Shown here: positions 54,557 to 62,731 of the stretch, piece by piece
Layout: every line of letters begins with the position of its first letter
How positions within the stretch are numbered: position 1 is the stretch's first letter
Source of the DNA: Verrucomicrobiaceae bacterium
GTDB taxonomy: Bacteria > Verrucomicrobiota > Verrucomicrobiia > Verrucomicrobiales > Verrucomicrobiaceae
Direction of reading: 5' to 3'
Assembly: GCA_016795465.1 (NCBI GenBank)
Contig: JAEUHK010000031.1
Span: 1-64,000, forward strand
DNA: 64,000 nucleotides
Made by a program: the position numbers and the translations under genes
The notes under the pieces: generated by a model
Databases searched by the model: none
What the model was told of the DNA's origin: nothing
What the model saw: only the letters and a program-made list of their open reading frames with translations

Positions 54557-54586
54557 GGTGGCGGACCGCAAACGCGATCCGCCACC
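54557..54586 (-). promoter_or_regulatory. Strong hairpin between atpE and atpF
   Basis: On the transcribed strand 13-base arms (GGTGGCGGATCGC and GCGGTCCGCCACC) enclose GTTT; the single mismatch is a G-U pair in RNA. It lies 11 bases after the atpE stop and 53 bases before the atpF start. There is no T-run. Such a structure could stabilise the atpE message or partly attenuate the rest of the operon. Confidence 0.7.
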
Positions 54587-54596
54587 GGAAGGCGAA

Positions 54597-54848
54597 TTAC
54601 AGACCGCCGAGGTAGGCGATAATGCCGAGACCTTCAGCGAGGGCCATGGCGATAATGCCGAGGGTCAGGATGTTACCGAAAGCGCCGGGGTTGCGACCGA
54701 CGGCTTCCACAGCCTTGGAGCCGACCATACCGACGCCGAGGGCGGCGCCAGCACCACCGATGGCCATCGTGAGGTTACCGGTAAGGCCAGCGGCAGGGGC
54801 GGCGTGAGCGGCGGCTTCCTGGGCCATGGAGATGAGTTCCATTGTCAT
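54597..54848 (-). CDS. atpE: ATP synthase c subunit
   Basis: 83 residues, two membrane helices joined by the polar loop GRNP. The ion-binding glutamate is in MALAEGLGII. The sodium-type ligands (Gln in helix 1, Ser/Thr after the Glu) are replaced by Val and Gly, which points to proton use. The N-terminus has 22 extra residues, rich in Ala and His, before the first helix. The start may be 54848 or 54842. Confidence 0.95.
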   Translation of the reverse strand: MTMELISMAQEAAAHAAPAAGLTGNLTMAIGGAGAALGVGMVGSKAVEAVGRNPGAFGNILTLGIIAMALAEGLGIIAYLGGL

Positions 54849-54928
54849 AGTGTGTTATCGAGTTGGGTGTTGGTGTTGTGTCGCCTGCGTCCACACGTTG
54901 CGCATGGTCCCGCGGGCAAATTCAGAGA

Positions 54929-55816
54929 TTAATGATGCTCGCCCTCCTCATGACCGTGATCGTCATGGGTGGTGGAAAGCTGGATGTAAACCGAGCAAAG
55001 GAGAGTGAACACGATGGCCTGCAGCAGGCCCACGAGCAGCTCCATGAAGTAGAAAGGAAGCGGAAGCGCCACGCTGCCAAGGAAGCTCATCACCGGGCCC
55101 TTGGAGTTCATCATGTCGCTCATGATGTGGAGCACGTTTTCGCCAGCGAAGATGTTCCCGAAGAGACGAATCGAGAGCGTCACCGGACGGATCACGATGG
55201 AGACGATTTCGATCACACCGACGAACATGAACACGAGCGCCACGATCAGGCCCATCACGCCTTTCAGACCGCCTTTCGGGCCAAAGGTATGAACGATGAA
55301 GCCCCAAACGCCCACTTCTTTGAGGGTGAGAAAGATCCAGACCAGGAACGCGGAAAGCGCGATACCTGCGGTGGCATTCAGGTCAGCCGTCGGCGGACGC
55401 AGAAGAGGATCGTGAGCCGCTTTCACGGAGAGAAAGCCGGTCGATTCACCCCAGCCGATGGTGCCGACGCCCGGAAGGAGGCCGAACCAGTTCGAAACGA
55501 GGATGTAGATGAAAAGCGTGCCGAGCAGCGGGAAGGCCAGCTTTGCCTGCTTTTCGCCGACGATATTCACCACCTGGCCGTAAAGGAACTCGATAACGAA
55601 TTCGAAAAGGTTCTGCGCCTTGTGCGGGATGAGCGACATGTTCTTCGTCGCCTTACGGGCGAACCAAAGCACGATCCCGAGCACACAAAGCGCCACGAGC
55701 GTCGAGTTCGTCATGAAAGCGAGGAAACCTTCCTTCGCGAACAGCTCCGCCGCCTTGCTGCTCACATTGGCGAGCACGGGAGAGAACGGGGCTGGTTGGG
55801 AAAACAGAATCGACAT
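54929..55816 (-). CDS. atpB: ATP synthase a subunit
   Basis: 295 residues with five or six membrane helices. The essential arginine is in RPVTLSIRLFGNIFAGE. A His/Asp/Glu-rich tail (HDDHGHEEGEHH) closes the protein, a possible metal-binding or merely polar end. The start at 55816 (MSILFSQPA) is preferred over an ATG 20 codons upstream, which would place the start inside the promoter leader. First gene of the operon; no atpI was seen before it. Confidence 0.95.
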   Translation of the reverse strand: MSILFSQPAPFSPVLANVSSKAAELFAKEGFLAFMTNSTLVALCVLGIVLWFARKATKNMSLIPHKAQNLFEFVIEFLYGQVVNIVGEKQAKLAFPLLGTLFIYILVSNWFGLLPGVGTIGWGESTGFLSVKAAHDPLLRPPTADLNATAGIALSAFLVWIFLTLKEVGVWGFIVHTFGPKGGLKGVMGLIVALVFMFVGVIEIVSIVIRPVTLSIRLFGNIFAGENVLHIMSDMMNSKGPVMSFLGSVALPLPFYFMELLVGLLQAIVFTLLCSVYIQLSTTHDDHGHEEGEHH

Positions 55817-55874
55817 GGTCGTAGGGTCCTCCGGGGACAGGATGGATAGGGTCTCGCCGGAATAGCGGGGCCGC

Positions 55875-55902
55875 ATCTAACAAGTCCGGATTGGCGTGGC
55901 AA
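55875..55902 (-). promoter_or_regulatory. Candidate sigma-70 promoter of the atp operon
   Basis: Reading the minus strand, TTGCCA, a 16-base spacer and TTAGAT lie 59 bases before the atpB start. It is the best match in the gap between the channel gene and atpB. Confidence 0.4.
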
Positions 55903-55907
55903 GCCCT

Positions 55908-55927
55908 TTTGTGAAATTTTTCACAAA
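55908..55927. promoter_or_regulatory. Palindrome upstream of the atp promoter
   Basis: TTTGTGAAATTTTTCACAAA has 9-base inverted arms. It lies just upstream of the candidate -35 element and after the channel gene stop at 55980. It may be an activator or repressor site or a terminator of the channel gene; the AT-rich palindrome stands out from its surroundings. Confidence 0.45.
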
Positions 55928-55979
55928 GTCGCCGGAGGCCCGGTTTTTCAGGCTTCCGAAGCATTTTACGGTAATGTGA

Positions 55980-56738
55980 TCACTCCTCACTCGAGGCCTC
56001 GGCGATGGCCATGGAGGCCTCGCGGGCCTCTTCCTCTTCTTCGAGCTTCTTTTCCTGCTCGCGAGCCTTCGCCAGAGCTCCGGCGAGGAGGCCGGTGGGC
56101 ACGGCAACGAATCCGAGACCGCAAACGAGCACGACGGAGGTGAAAAGACGCCCGCCCAAGGTGACCGGATACACATCGCCGTAGCCAACGGTGGTGAGCG
56201 TGACCACGGCCCACCACATGGAATCCGGCACAGACGAGAACTTGTCCGGCTGCGCCTCGTTTTCGAAGTGATAAATGCCCACAGAAGCAAGGTAGAGCAC
56301 GACGAGGGCCGCGCAGCCAAAGAGCACGAGCTCCTCCTTGGCAATCATAAACGCATGGCGGTAGCGCCGCGCGGCCTTGCTGTAGCGGGTGAGCTTGAAC
56401 AGCCGGAAGAGCCGCATGAGCCTCAGCGCCCGGGCGCTGCGCAGATCCAGCCCCACGCTGAGGAAGAAGGGCGCGATCGAGAGCAGGTCGATAAGACCGT
56501 AAAACGACAGCGCGTAGCGCAGCATCGGGCGCGAGAGAAAGCATCGGGCGAGGTATTCCACCGTGAAGATCGCGATGCTGACCACCTCGACCAGATTGAG
56601 CCAGTAAAGCTGCTGATCCGAGAGGTTTGGCATCGTCTCCAACGCCAGCGTGACCAGATTGATCACGATGATGACCTGCAGCATGACATCAAGCCAGCGC
56701 CCGAAGTGAACGTGGCCGTTTTCGTCTCTGCGGATCAT
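55980..56738 (-). CDS. Voltage-gated-type potassium channel
   Basis: 252 residues with six helices. The S4 helix carries regular arginines (RSARALRLMRLFRLFKLTRYS), and the pore has the TTVGYGD selectivity filter, which indicates potassium. A C-terminal coiled, Glu-rich tail follows. The start at 56738 (MIRRDENGHVHFG) is set by the Kv-type N-terminus. It lies 16 bases after the DUF4337-like gene and ends about 160 bases before atpB, on the same strand. Confidence 0.92.
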   Translation of the reverse strand: MIRRDENGHVHFGRWLDVMLQVIIVINLVTLALETMPNLSDQQLYWLNLVEVVSIAIFTVEYLARCFLSRPMLRYALSFYGLIDLLSIAPFFLSVGLDLRSARALRLMRLFRLFKLTRYSKAARRYRHAFMIAKEELVLFGCAALVVLYLASVGIYHFENEAQPDKFSSVPDSMWWAVVTLTTVGYGDVYPVTLGGRLFTSVVLVCGLGFVAVPTGLLAGALAKAREQEKKLEEEEEAREASMAIAEASSEE

Positions 56739-56754
56739 GGTGGAGATGCTGGGT

Positions 56755-57624
56755 TCACGCCCATTCGAGCGTATACATGTAAACGGTGGTGGCCACAAAG
56801 ATGAAAGAGCCGACGATGAAAAACCACCAGCGCATGCCGGTTTTGAAAACGAGGCCGATACCGGCAAAGAACAGGCTCAGCGCATAATAGACCCCCGCCA
56901 GGGAGAAGTAATCCCCTGCGTTGTTGGCGTGGCTTCCCTCGTCGAATTTCACCTTGGCCTCCTTGTACTTCTCATCGCTGCCCGCGTACATCGCCTGGTA
57001 GTAGTCCGGGCTGAACTCCTTTCGCTGCACCAGCAGCAGCTCATCCTCCGGGATGCTTTCCAAACCGGAGTCTTTGAACTCCTTTCTCGATTCCTCGGGC
57101 AGCCCTAGCGCCGCATACGCTTCGTCACTAGCCTGGCGGAGATAGAAAACAGCCGCCTGATGCAGGAGAAACTCGCGATCCGCATGATCCGGCGGCAGCA
57201 GCTGCGCCCGCCAGATCATCTGCATGGCCTGGAGGTTCACATTGTTGTCATGCGTGATGATCGCATTCGCCAGACTGGCCGCGTCCGCGGCTTGCGTGGA
57301 GATCGTGGAGGCCTGGCTGTAGGCCTCCAGCGAGGCACCGTCCCACAGGCCGCCTTGATGGCTGGCGATACCGGAAAAGATCGCGCCGAGGCCCAGCAGA
57401 ATGGCCGTGCACAGCTCAAAGAGCTCGATGGAGGCCTGCTTCTGCTCCGCAGCCTCCTCGGCGGCCTCAAACTTCTCCAAAGCCACCCGCGCATCCACCG
57501 CCGCGGCTTCGGCGGCCTTTTCCGCATCTTCAGCGGCATGCTCGGCCATTTGGGCGGCCACCCGCGCCTCATCGGCGTCCTCCACGGCCATGTTGATCTG
57601 CTGCGTCTTGCTTTCCTCGCTCAT
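56755..57624 (-). CDS. DUF4337-like membrane protein
   Basis: 289 residues: an Ala/Glu-rich coiled segment (about 10-75), a membrane helix (about 80-96), a soluble middle part and two C-terminal helices (about 230-285). The overall plan resembles DUF4337 proteins, whose function is unknown. The start at 57624 (MSEESKTQQ) is the only one giving a soluble N-terminus without extra Arg/His residues. Cotranscribed with the channel gene by spacing; an accessory role to the channel is speculation. Confidence 0.7.
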   Translation of the reverse strand: MSEESKTQQINMAVEDADEARVAAQMAEHAAEDAEKAAEAAAVDARVALEKFEAAEEAAEQKQASIELFELCTAILLGLGAIFSGIASHQGGLWDGASLEAYSQASTISTQAADAASLANAIITHDNNVNLQAMQMIWRAQLLPPDHADREFLLHQAAVFYLRQASDEAYAALGLPEESRKEFKDSGLESIPEDELLLVQRKEFSPDYYQAMYAGSDEKYKEAKVKFDEGSHANNAGDYFSLAGVYYALSLFFAGIGLVFKTGMRWWFFIVGSFIFVATTVYMYTLEWA

Positions 57625-57701
57625 GCGCGGCGACTCATGGCGGTGCCCGCCACGAACGCAACCGTGTTTTGGCATGCGCACTGCTTCGAAAAAGGGGCCC
57701 G

Positions 57702-58058
57702 ATGGAACCCACCCGCATCATTCCCATCACCACTTCACGCCCCTCGCAACCTGCCAACATCATCCGCATGGAAGCCGATCCCAGCCTCATCCGCCTGGAA
57801 ACGGTCAATGGTCAGGAGCAGCTCAGCGGAGGCGAGCCCGAGAACGCCCAGCGCTTTGCAGGCGAAGTCCATTACGTCAGCTACTACGCCACAAGGCTCG
57901 CCGAAACGCTCGGCATGCGTCGTCTCGAAGCCTGCATCCTCGAAGATCGCGATGGCCAGACTTCCATCGCCGCCGGAAACCATGCCGGAAGCTGGCGTGG
58001 CTCCATCCAGACCACACGCCGCTCCATCAAGCAGGTGCTCGAATCCCTCGGCAAATAA
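57702..58058 (+). CDS. Small protein, possible roadblock-like regulator
   Basis: 118 residues starting MEPTRIIPI, with an AAAGGGG ribosome site placed well before 57702. A central alpha/beta segment (AQRFAGEVHYVSYYATRLAETLGM, quoted in part) and a final helix are seen. It lacks a recognisable enzyme motif. The gene is followed after 15 bases by a protein whose N-terminus resembles roadblock/LC7 domains, so the pair may work together. Confidence 0.6.
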   Translation: MEPTRIIPITTSRPSQPANIIRMEADPSLIRLETVNGQEQLSGGEPENAQRFAGEVHYVSYYATRLAETLGMRRLEACILEDRDGQTSIAAGNHAGSWRGSIQTTRRSIKQVLESLGK

Positions 58059-58073
58059 CCCACCACCGCGCTG

Positions 58074-58772
58074 ATGAGCCTCGATCCTGTCATTTCGGCT
58101 GCGGCCGCGTTGCAACGCCTCGACGGCGTCGCGGGCGTGCTTCTTTTCAAAGGCCGCCACACCATCCACCGGCAGATGCCCTTCTCCGAAACCCGTGCCG
58201 AGGAGCTGCGCGAGCGGCTGGAGGAAATGCTCGCCGGTTACCGCCAGGTCCGCCGGCGCATCCGCCAGATCTACCTCGAATTCGACGGCGGCGTGCTGCT
58301 CGTCGTCGCCAGTGATGAAGTCGCTTTGGTGTTCTTCCTCACCTCGAAAGCCGATCCCGATCTGGCCGCCAGCGCCGGCTCCGTGCTCATCAGCGACCAC
58401 GCGGCGGCCCTCGCGGCAGCTTCGATCGAGGCCAAACCAGCCACCAGCACCCCTGGCGGCATCGAAGAGCTCGTCGTCACATCACCACGAGCCCTCACGC
58501 AGATCACCGAGAAGGCCGAACCCGTCGTGAACCAGTGGGGCAACGTGCGCAAAGCCGTCGAAGGCCTCCTCGGCAAAGTCATGGGCCGCGGACAGGCCTC
58601 ACGCCTCATTGACCGCACCTTGGAGGCCATGCCTTCCCAGGACCCCTACCGCCTGCCGCCGGCCGAAGTGCGCAAACTGGCCGCCGCCATCCTCGACCAC
58701 GTGCCAAACACCGCCAAACGCCGCCAGCTCCTCACCGAACTCGAAGCCAGCCTCGCCGAACTTCAACTCTAA
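58074..58772 (+). CDS. Roadblock/LC7-like domain protein
   Basis: 232 residues. Residues 1-100 follow the roadblock/LC7 pattern: helix, GVAGVLLFKGRH strand pair, helix, then IYLEFDGGVLLVVAS and ALVFFLTS. This fold forms dimers and often regulates small GTPases in bacteria. The C-terminal 110 residues are helical and unassigned. No GTPase gene is in the window. It precedes amt by 11 bases, so the three genes may form an operon. Confidence 0.65.
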   Translation: MSLDPVISAAAALQRLDGVAGVLLFKGRHTIHRQMPFSETRAEELRERLEEMLAGYRQVRRRIRQIYLEFDGGVLLVVASDEVALVFFLTSKADPDLAASAGSVLISDHAAALAAASIEAKPATSTPGGIEELVVTSPRALTQITEKAEPVVNQWGNVRKAVEGLLGKVMGRGQASRLIDRTLEAMPSQDPYRLPPAEVRKLAAAILDHVPNTAKRRQLLTELEASLAELQL

Positions 58773-58783
58773 ACGTCTTTCCC

Positions 58784-60229
58784 ATGCCCTTGATCCGCCT
58801 GCTCATCATCCTCGCCGCCGCCATCGGCTGTGCCGCCATCGCCTCCGCTCAAGACGGCTCGAAAGTCGAATCGAAGCTCGATGTCATCATCAAGAAACTG
58901 GACAAGATCGAGAAGAACACCGCGCCCAAAGCCGACGCGCCTGCCGCAGCCGTGGCACCAGCACCTGTGGCAACCGCCGCCAAGGCGGAGATCGAAGCGG
59001 TGCAGCTCAATCTGAACCTCGTGTGGATGGTCCTCACCGGGGCGCTCGTGTTTTTCATGCAGGCCGGCTTTGCGATGGTGGAGCTGGGCTTCGCGAGAGC
59101 GAAGAACAGCATCAACATCATCATGAAGAACTTCCTCGACTTCTGCATCAGCGCCCTCGTCTTCATGTTCCTCGGCTTCGGGCTCATGTTTGGCACGAGT
59201 GCCGGGGGATGGATCGGCACGGACAGCTTCTGGCTCTCCAGCCATGCCGCTGACGACAGCTTGTGGGCCTTCTGGTTCTTCCAGGTCGTCTTCGCCGGCA
59301 CCGCCTGCACGATCGTCTCCGGTGCCATGGCCGAGCGCACCAAGTTCGTCGGCTACCTTATCTATGCCGGACTGCTCGCGGCCATCGTGTACCCGCTCGG
59401 CGGCCACTGGGCCTGGGGCAGCTTTGGCGGCTCATTCGGCGTCGGTGGGGCCAAAGGCTGGCTCGAAAACCTAGGCTTCGTCGATTTCGCCGGTTCCACC
59501 GTGGTGCATGGTTGCGGCGGAGCCTGTGCCCTCGCGGGCATTTTGGTCGTCGGAGCAAGGCATGGTCGCTTTGCCAAGGATGGCACGCCGCGCCTCATCG
59601 CCGGTCATAACATCCCCATCGCCGCTCTCGGTGTTTTCATCCTTTGGTTCGGCTGGTTTGGCTTTAACGCCGGCTCCACCTTGCTCGGCAATGGCACGAT
59701 CGGCCGCATCGCCGTGAACACTACCATCGCTCCCGCGGCCGCCGCCTTGTCCGCCATGATCTCGATGTGGTTCGTGCAAGGCCGGCCGGATGTCGGCATC
59801 ACGCTCAATGGCAGTCTCGGCGGCGCGGTCGGTGTCACTGCCTGCTGCGCGAACATTTCTCCCGCCTCCGCCTTCGTCGTCGGCCTCATCGCGGGCATCA
59901 TCACCACCGTCGCCACCATCGCGCTGGAGCGTCTGCAAATCGACGATGCTGTCGGTGCCGTGCCGGTGCATCTCTGCAACGGCTGGTGGGGCACGCTCTG
60001 CGTGGCCTTGTTTGATCAAGCCGGCTTCAACGCGCAAAAACTCGGTGTGCAGGCTCTCGGCACCTTCAGCGTCACCGCCTGTGCGTTCGTCATCTGCCTT
60101 GGCATCTTCAAGCTCGTGGACATGCTCGTCGGCCTACGCGCCAGCGACACGGAGCAGATCGACGGCCTCGACTTCGCCGAGCACGCCGCGAACGCCTACC
60201 CGGACTTTCACACGACCGAGCAGGCGTGA
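58784..60229 (+). CDS. amt: Ammonium transporter
   Basis: 481 residues: a cleaved signal peptide (to about 22), an Ala/Pro/Lys-rich periplasmic extension (about 23-65) containing a short coiled segment, then 11 membrane helices. The twin-histidine pair is in STVVHGCGG and AVPVHLCNGWWG, and FWFFQVVFAGTA is typical. No glnK gene follows. Amt normally imports ammonia or ammonium under nitrogen limitation; the N-terminal extension is longer than usual. Confidence 0.95.
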   Translation: MPLIRLLIILAAAIGCAAIASAQDGSKVESKLDVIIKKLDKIEKNTAPKADAPAAAVAPAPVATAAKAEIEAVQLNLNLVWMVLTGALVFFMQAGFAMVELGFARAKNSINIIMKNFLDFCISALVFMFLGFGLMFGTSAGGWIGTDSFWLSSHAADDSLWAFWFFQVVFAGTACTIVSGAMAERTKFVGYLIYAGLLAAIVYPLGGHWAWGSFGGSFGVGGAKGWLENLGFVDFAGSTVVHGCGGACALAGILVVGARHGRFAKDGTPRLIAGHNIPIAALGVFILWFGWFGFNAGSTLLGNGTIGRIAVNTTIAPAAAALSAMISMWFVQGRPDVGITLNGSLGGAVGVTACCANISPASAFVVGLIAGIITTVATIALERLQIDDAVGAVPVHLCNGWWGTLCVALFDQAGFNAQKLGVQALGTFSVTACAFVICLGIFKLVDMLVGLRASDTEQIDGLDFAEHAANAYPDFHTTEQA

Positions 60230-60233
60230 TCGT

Positions 60234-61349
60234 TTACTTCAGTGCCGCACGCAAAACAGGCTCAAACACATCCGCCTGGCGCATGAAGCCCAGATCCGTC
60301 GCGTGTGAGGCATCATTCGCGCCTTCCGCATCCGTGCCGTAAAGCGCATCGCCGCTGATGTAGCTCAGATTCGCCACTTTCTCGGCCTTGAGCTGCTCAA
60401 AAGCCGCCTTCAACGCCGCGTGGTTGTCATCGTGAAACTTCGCCTTCGCCGGTGTGATCCACGAATTCGTGAAGCGACGGTCCTCGACGAGGATGATCGG
60501 CGTCGTGGCATGCTTCGCACGCAGTTGCTTCACCAGCGGCACGCACTTCGCCGTGATGTCCGCCGGGCCCATGTTCGGGCTGCAATCGATCACGATGGCC
60601 GCGGCATCCAGTTCATTGAGCAAATCTCCCACCGCCGCGTCCATCTTGCCGTTGCCGGAGAAGCCCAGATTGATCACCGGACGCTCCAGACGACGCCCGA
60701 GGATCGCCGTGTGCACCATGCCGGGGCGTGAGGCATTCGCGCCGTGCGTGATCGACGTGCCGTAAAACACGATCGGCTTCTCACGCGGCTTCAGCCCTTC
60801 AAACTTCGCCTCCTTCGGCACACCAATCTCCAGCTTGTCGATGCCATTGTAGAGCGGCAGGTAGGCTGCGAACTCATGCTCGCCCGGCGCCAGATCGCTG
60901 ATCATGACCGCTTCGACATGCTGCTTGTCCGGCTTCGGACACGCTACCCAGCGCCACTGGCCTTTTTCATCGCGAGCATACAGATCGAGGCCGCTCACGC
61001 CTGTCGCCGGCATCGCCGGAAGGGCCAGATTGGACTTCGCGAGGTCGTAGCGGCAGAAGATCGCCTTCGCGTCCGATTTGAAGCGCACCATCATCCCGGC
61101 CGAATCGCGACTCAGGCCCCAAACCGTCGGCGTGACCGTCTTTTGCGCTTTGGCCGGAAAGCGGTCAAACCAGCGCAAACGCTCCTGATCGCCCCATCCG
61201 CGGCCTTCCACGCCCCAAGTCGTCACATCATGCCAAACCGCATCCGCGGGCACTGTGGGGCCTTTGGGCTTCGCCGGAGCCTTCGGGGCCTGCGCGAGGG
61301 CCAAACTGGCGGTGAAAAGAGAAAGCAGAAACAGGGCTGGTATCTTCAT
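60234..61349 (-). CDS. Secreted SGNH/GDSL esterase
   Basis: 371 residues: signal peptide MKIPALFLLSLFTASLALA, an N-terminal beta domain (SsfX3-type, with GLDLYARDEKGQWRWV), then the SGNH hydrolase domain. The nucleophile serine is in YGTSITHGANAS, block III in SGNGKMD, and the DDNH pair near the end may supply the catalytic Asp-His. The likely role is deacetylation of extracellular carbohydrate. Convergent with amt, with 4 bases between stops. Confidence 0.9.
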   Translation of the reverse strand: MKIPALFLLSLFTASLALAQAPKAPAKPKGPTVPADAVWHDVTTWGVEGRGWGDQERLRWFDRFPAKAQKTVTPTVWGLSRDSAGMMVRFKSDAKAIFCRYDLAKSNLALPAMPATGVSGLDLYARDEKGQWRWVACPKPDKQHVEAVMISDLAPGEHEFAAYLPLYNGIDKLEIGVPKEAKFEGLKPREKPIVFYGTSITHGANASRPGMVHTAILGRRLERPVINLGFSGNGKMDAAVGDLLNELDAAAIVIDCSPNMGPADITAKCVPLVKQLRAKHATTPIILVEDRRFTNSWITPAKAKFHDDNHAALKAAFEQLKAEKVANLSYISGDALYGTDAEGANDASHATDLGFMRQADVFEPVLRAALK

Positions 61350-61391
61350 GGGCTCCAGCAAACGCTCCTCGTGCCTTCTTTATGCACAAAC

Positions 61392-61408
61392 CTCCTGCTC
61401 AGCAGGAG
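61392..61408. terminator. Hairpin beside the tRNA-like fragment
   Basis: CTCCTGCTCAGCAGGAG has 7-bp arms and a 3-base loop. It lies just past the 3' end (minus-strand sense) of the tRNA/tmRNA-like fragment, where an RNA gene terminator would be expected. No T-run follows the stem. Confidence 0.4.
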
Positions 61409-61414
61409 TAAAAA

Positions 61415-61442
61415 TGGAGGCGAGGGCGGGAATTGAACCCGC
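61415..61442 (-). other. tRNA/tmRNA 3'-end fragment, probable att site
   Basis: On the minus strand: GCGGGTTCAATTCCCGC, a perfect T-arm, followed by seven acceptor bases CCTCGCC, a T and CCA. The complementary 5' acceptor strand (GGCGAGG) is not found within 150 bases upstream in that sense, so the RNA gene is incomplete. A tyrosine recombinase gene starts 142 bases away. This is the typical outer junction of an element inserted in a tRNA or tmRNA 3' end; the intact gene should lie to the right of the window. Confidence 0.7.
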
Positions 61443-61583
61443 GCATCGCCAAGGGGTTGTTTAGTGATGTTTGAGGATGTCTTAAACCGTTGATTTCCAA
61501 GGAAAAGGGAGGTTTCCGAATTTCGCTGGACTTCCCGAAACAAGGTCGGATGTTCTTACTCTGGTTCTTACTTTTCTTCTCGC

Positions 61584-62729
61584 ATGGCATCCGTCTGGAA
61601 ACACCCCAATTCGCCATTCTGGACGGCGTGCTTTACCGACCTTGATGGGAGGCGAAAAAAGCGCTCCACGAAAGAGACGAACCGCAGGAAGGCAGAGAAG
61701 CTGGCGGAACAATTTGAGGAAGCTGCCCGAAAACGCCGGACTTTTAGCCAGGTGCGCACGGTCCTCCAGGATCTGCACCGGGAGATCACTGGAGAGGAGC
61801 TGAAGTCTGTGACCGTCCGGGAGCATGTGAAAAACTGGCTGGCAGAGAAGAAGGACGAAACAAAGCCTGCGACCATGCACTTCTACGACGCCTCAAGCAC
61901 GAAGTTTCTCGATTTCCTCGGAGAGAGGGCTGACCAAGAAATCTCCCTGGTCACCCGAGGAGACCTGATCGGCTACAGAAAGGCTCTCGCCACCACCCTG
62001 TCTTCCACGAGCACCAACCATCACATCAAGTGCGCCCGAATGATGTTCAAGATGGCAAGGAGGGACGCCCTGATCGCAGAGAATCCAGCCGAATTTGTGG
62101 AGCGGGTCAAAAAGAAGGGAGGCTATGAGCGCAGGCCTTTCACGCAGGAGGAGATTCGGAGCGTGCTGGCTCAAGCTGACGAAGAATGGCGCTCGATGAT
62201 CTTGTTTGCTCTCTACACCGGGCAGCGACTGTCTGACGTGGCAGCATTCACTTGGTCACAGGTTAATCTGGAGAAAGCTGAAATGCGCTTCGAGACGGCC
62301 AAGACAGGACGACGCATGATCATTCCCATTGCTTCGCCTCTGCTCTCGAATCTGAAGTTGCTGCGCAAGAAGGATGCTGGCAACGGCCCCATCCATCCTC
62401 GTGCTGCAGCCACCTTGAACAAGAACTACAAAACGAGCACTCTGAGCAACCAGTTCGCCAATCTGCTCGCGGCAGCAGGGCTTCGCGACAAGGTGAGCCA
62501 CAAAAAGGAGAAGGACGGGCGCACTGGAGCCAAAACCGGTGCCCAACTGTCTTTCCATAGCTTGCGTCACACCGCTGTCACGCTGCTGAAGGAAGCCGGG
62601 GTTCCTCATGCTGTTGTTCAGGAACTCATCGGACACGACAGCGAGCAGATGTCGGAACACTACACTCACGTTGGCAGCGAGGCCCTGAAGAAGGCGGCGA
62701 GCGCACTGCCTGATGTAACCACGCTTTGA
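61584..62729 (+). CDS. Tyrosine recombinase (integrase)
   Basis: 381 residues. An N-terminal Arm-type DNA-binding segment, a core-binding SAM-like domain (about 75-165) and a catalytic domain with arginine I in TGQRLSD, HSLRHT and the tyrosine in EHYTHV. All catalytic residues appear intact. It lies at the edge of the presumed element, next to the tRNA-like fragment, which is standard for phage-type integrases. The gene after it overlaps or abuts its stop. Confidence 0.94.
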   Translation: MASVWKHPNSPFWTACFTDLDGRRKKRSTKETNRRKAEKLAEQFEEAARKRRTFSQVRTVLQDLHREITGEELKSVTVREHVKNWLAEKKDETKPATMHFYDASSTKFLDFLGERADQEISLVTRGDLIGYRKALATTLSSTSTNHHIKCARMMFKMARRDALIAENPAEFVERVKKKGGYERRPFTQEEIRSVLAQADEEWRSMILFALYTGQRLSDVAAFTWSQVNLEKAEMRFETAKTGRRMIIPIASPLLSNLKLLRKKDAGNGPIHPRAAATLNKNYKTSTLSNQFANLLAAAGLRDKVSHKKEKDGRTGAKTGAQLSFHSLRHTAVTLLKEAGVPHAVVQELIGHDSEQMSEHYTHVGSEALKKAASALPDVTTL

Positions 62730-62731
62730 TC

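Noticed and set aside
61415..61570. A complete tRNA gene on the minus strand
   Set aside because: Only the T-arm and 3' acceptor strand are present; no matching 5' acceptor strand or D-arm was found upstream.
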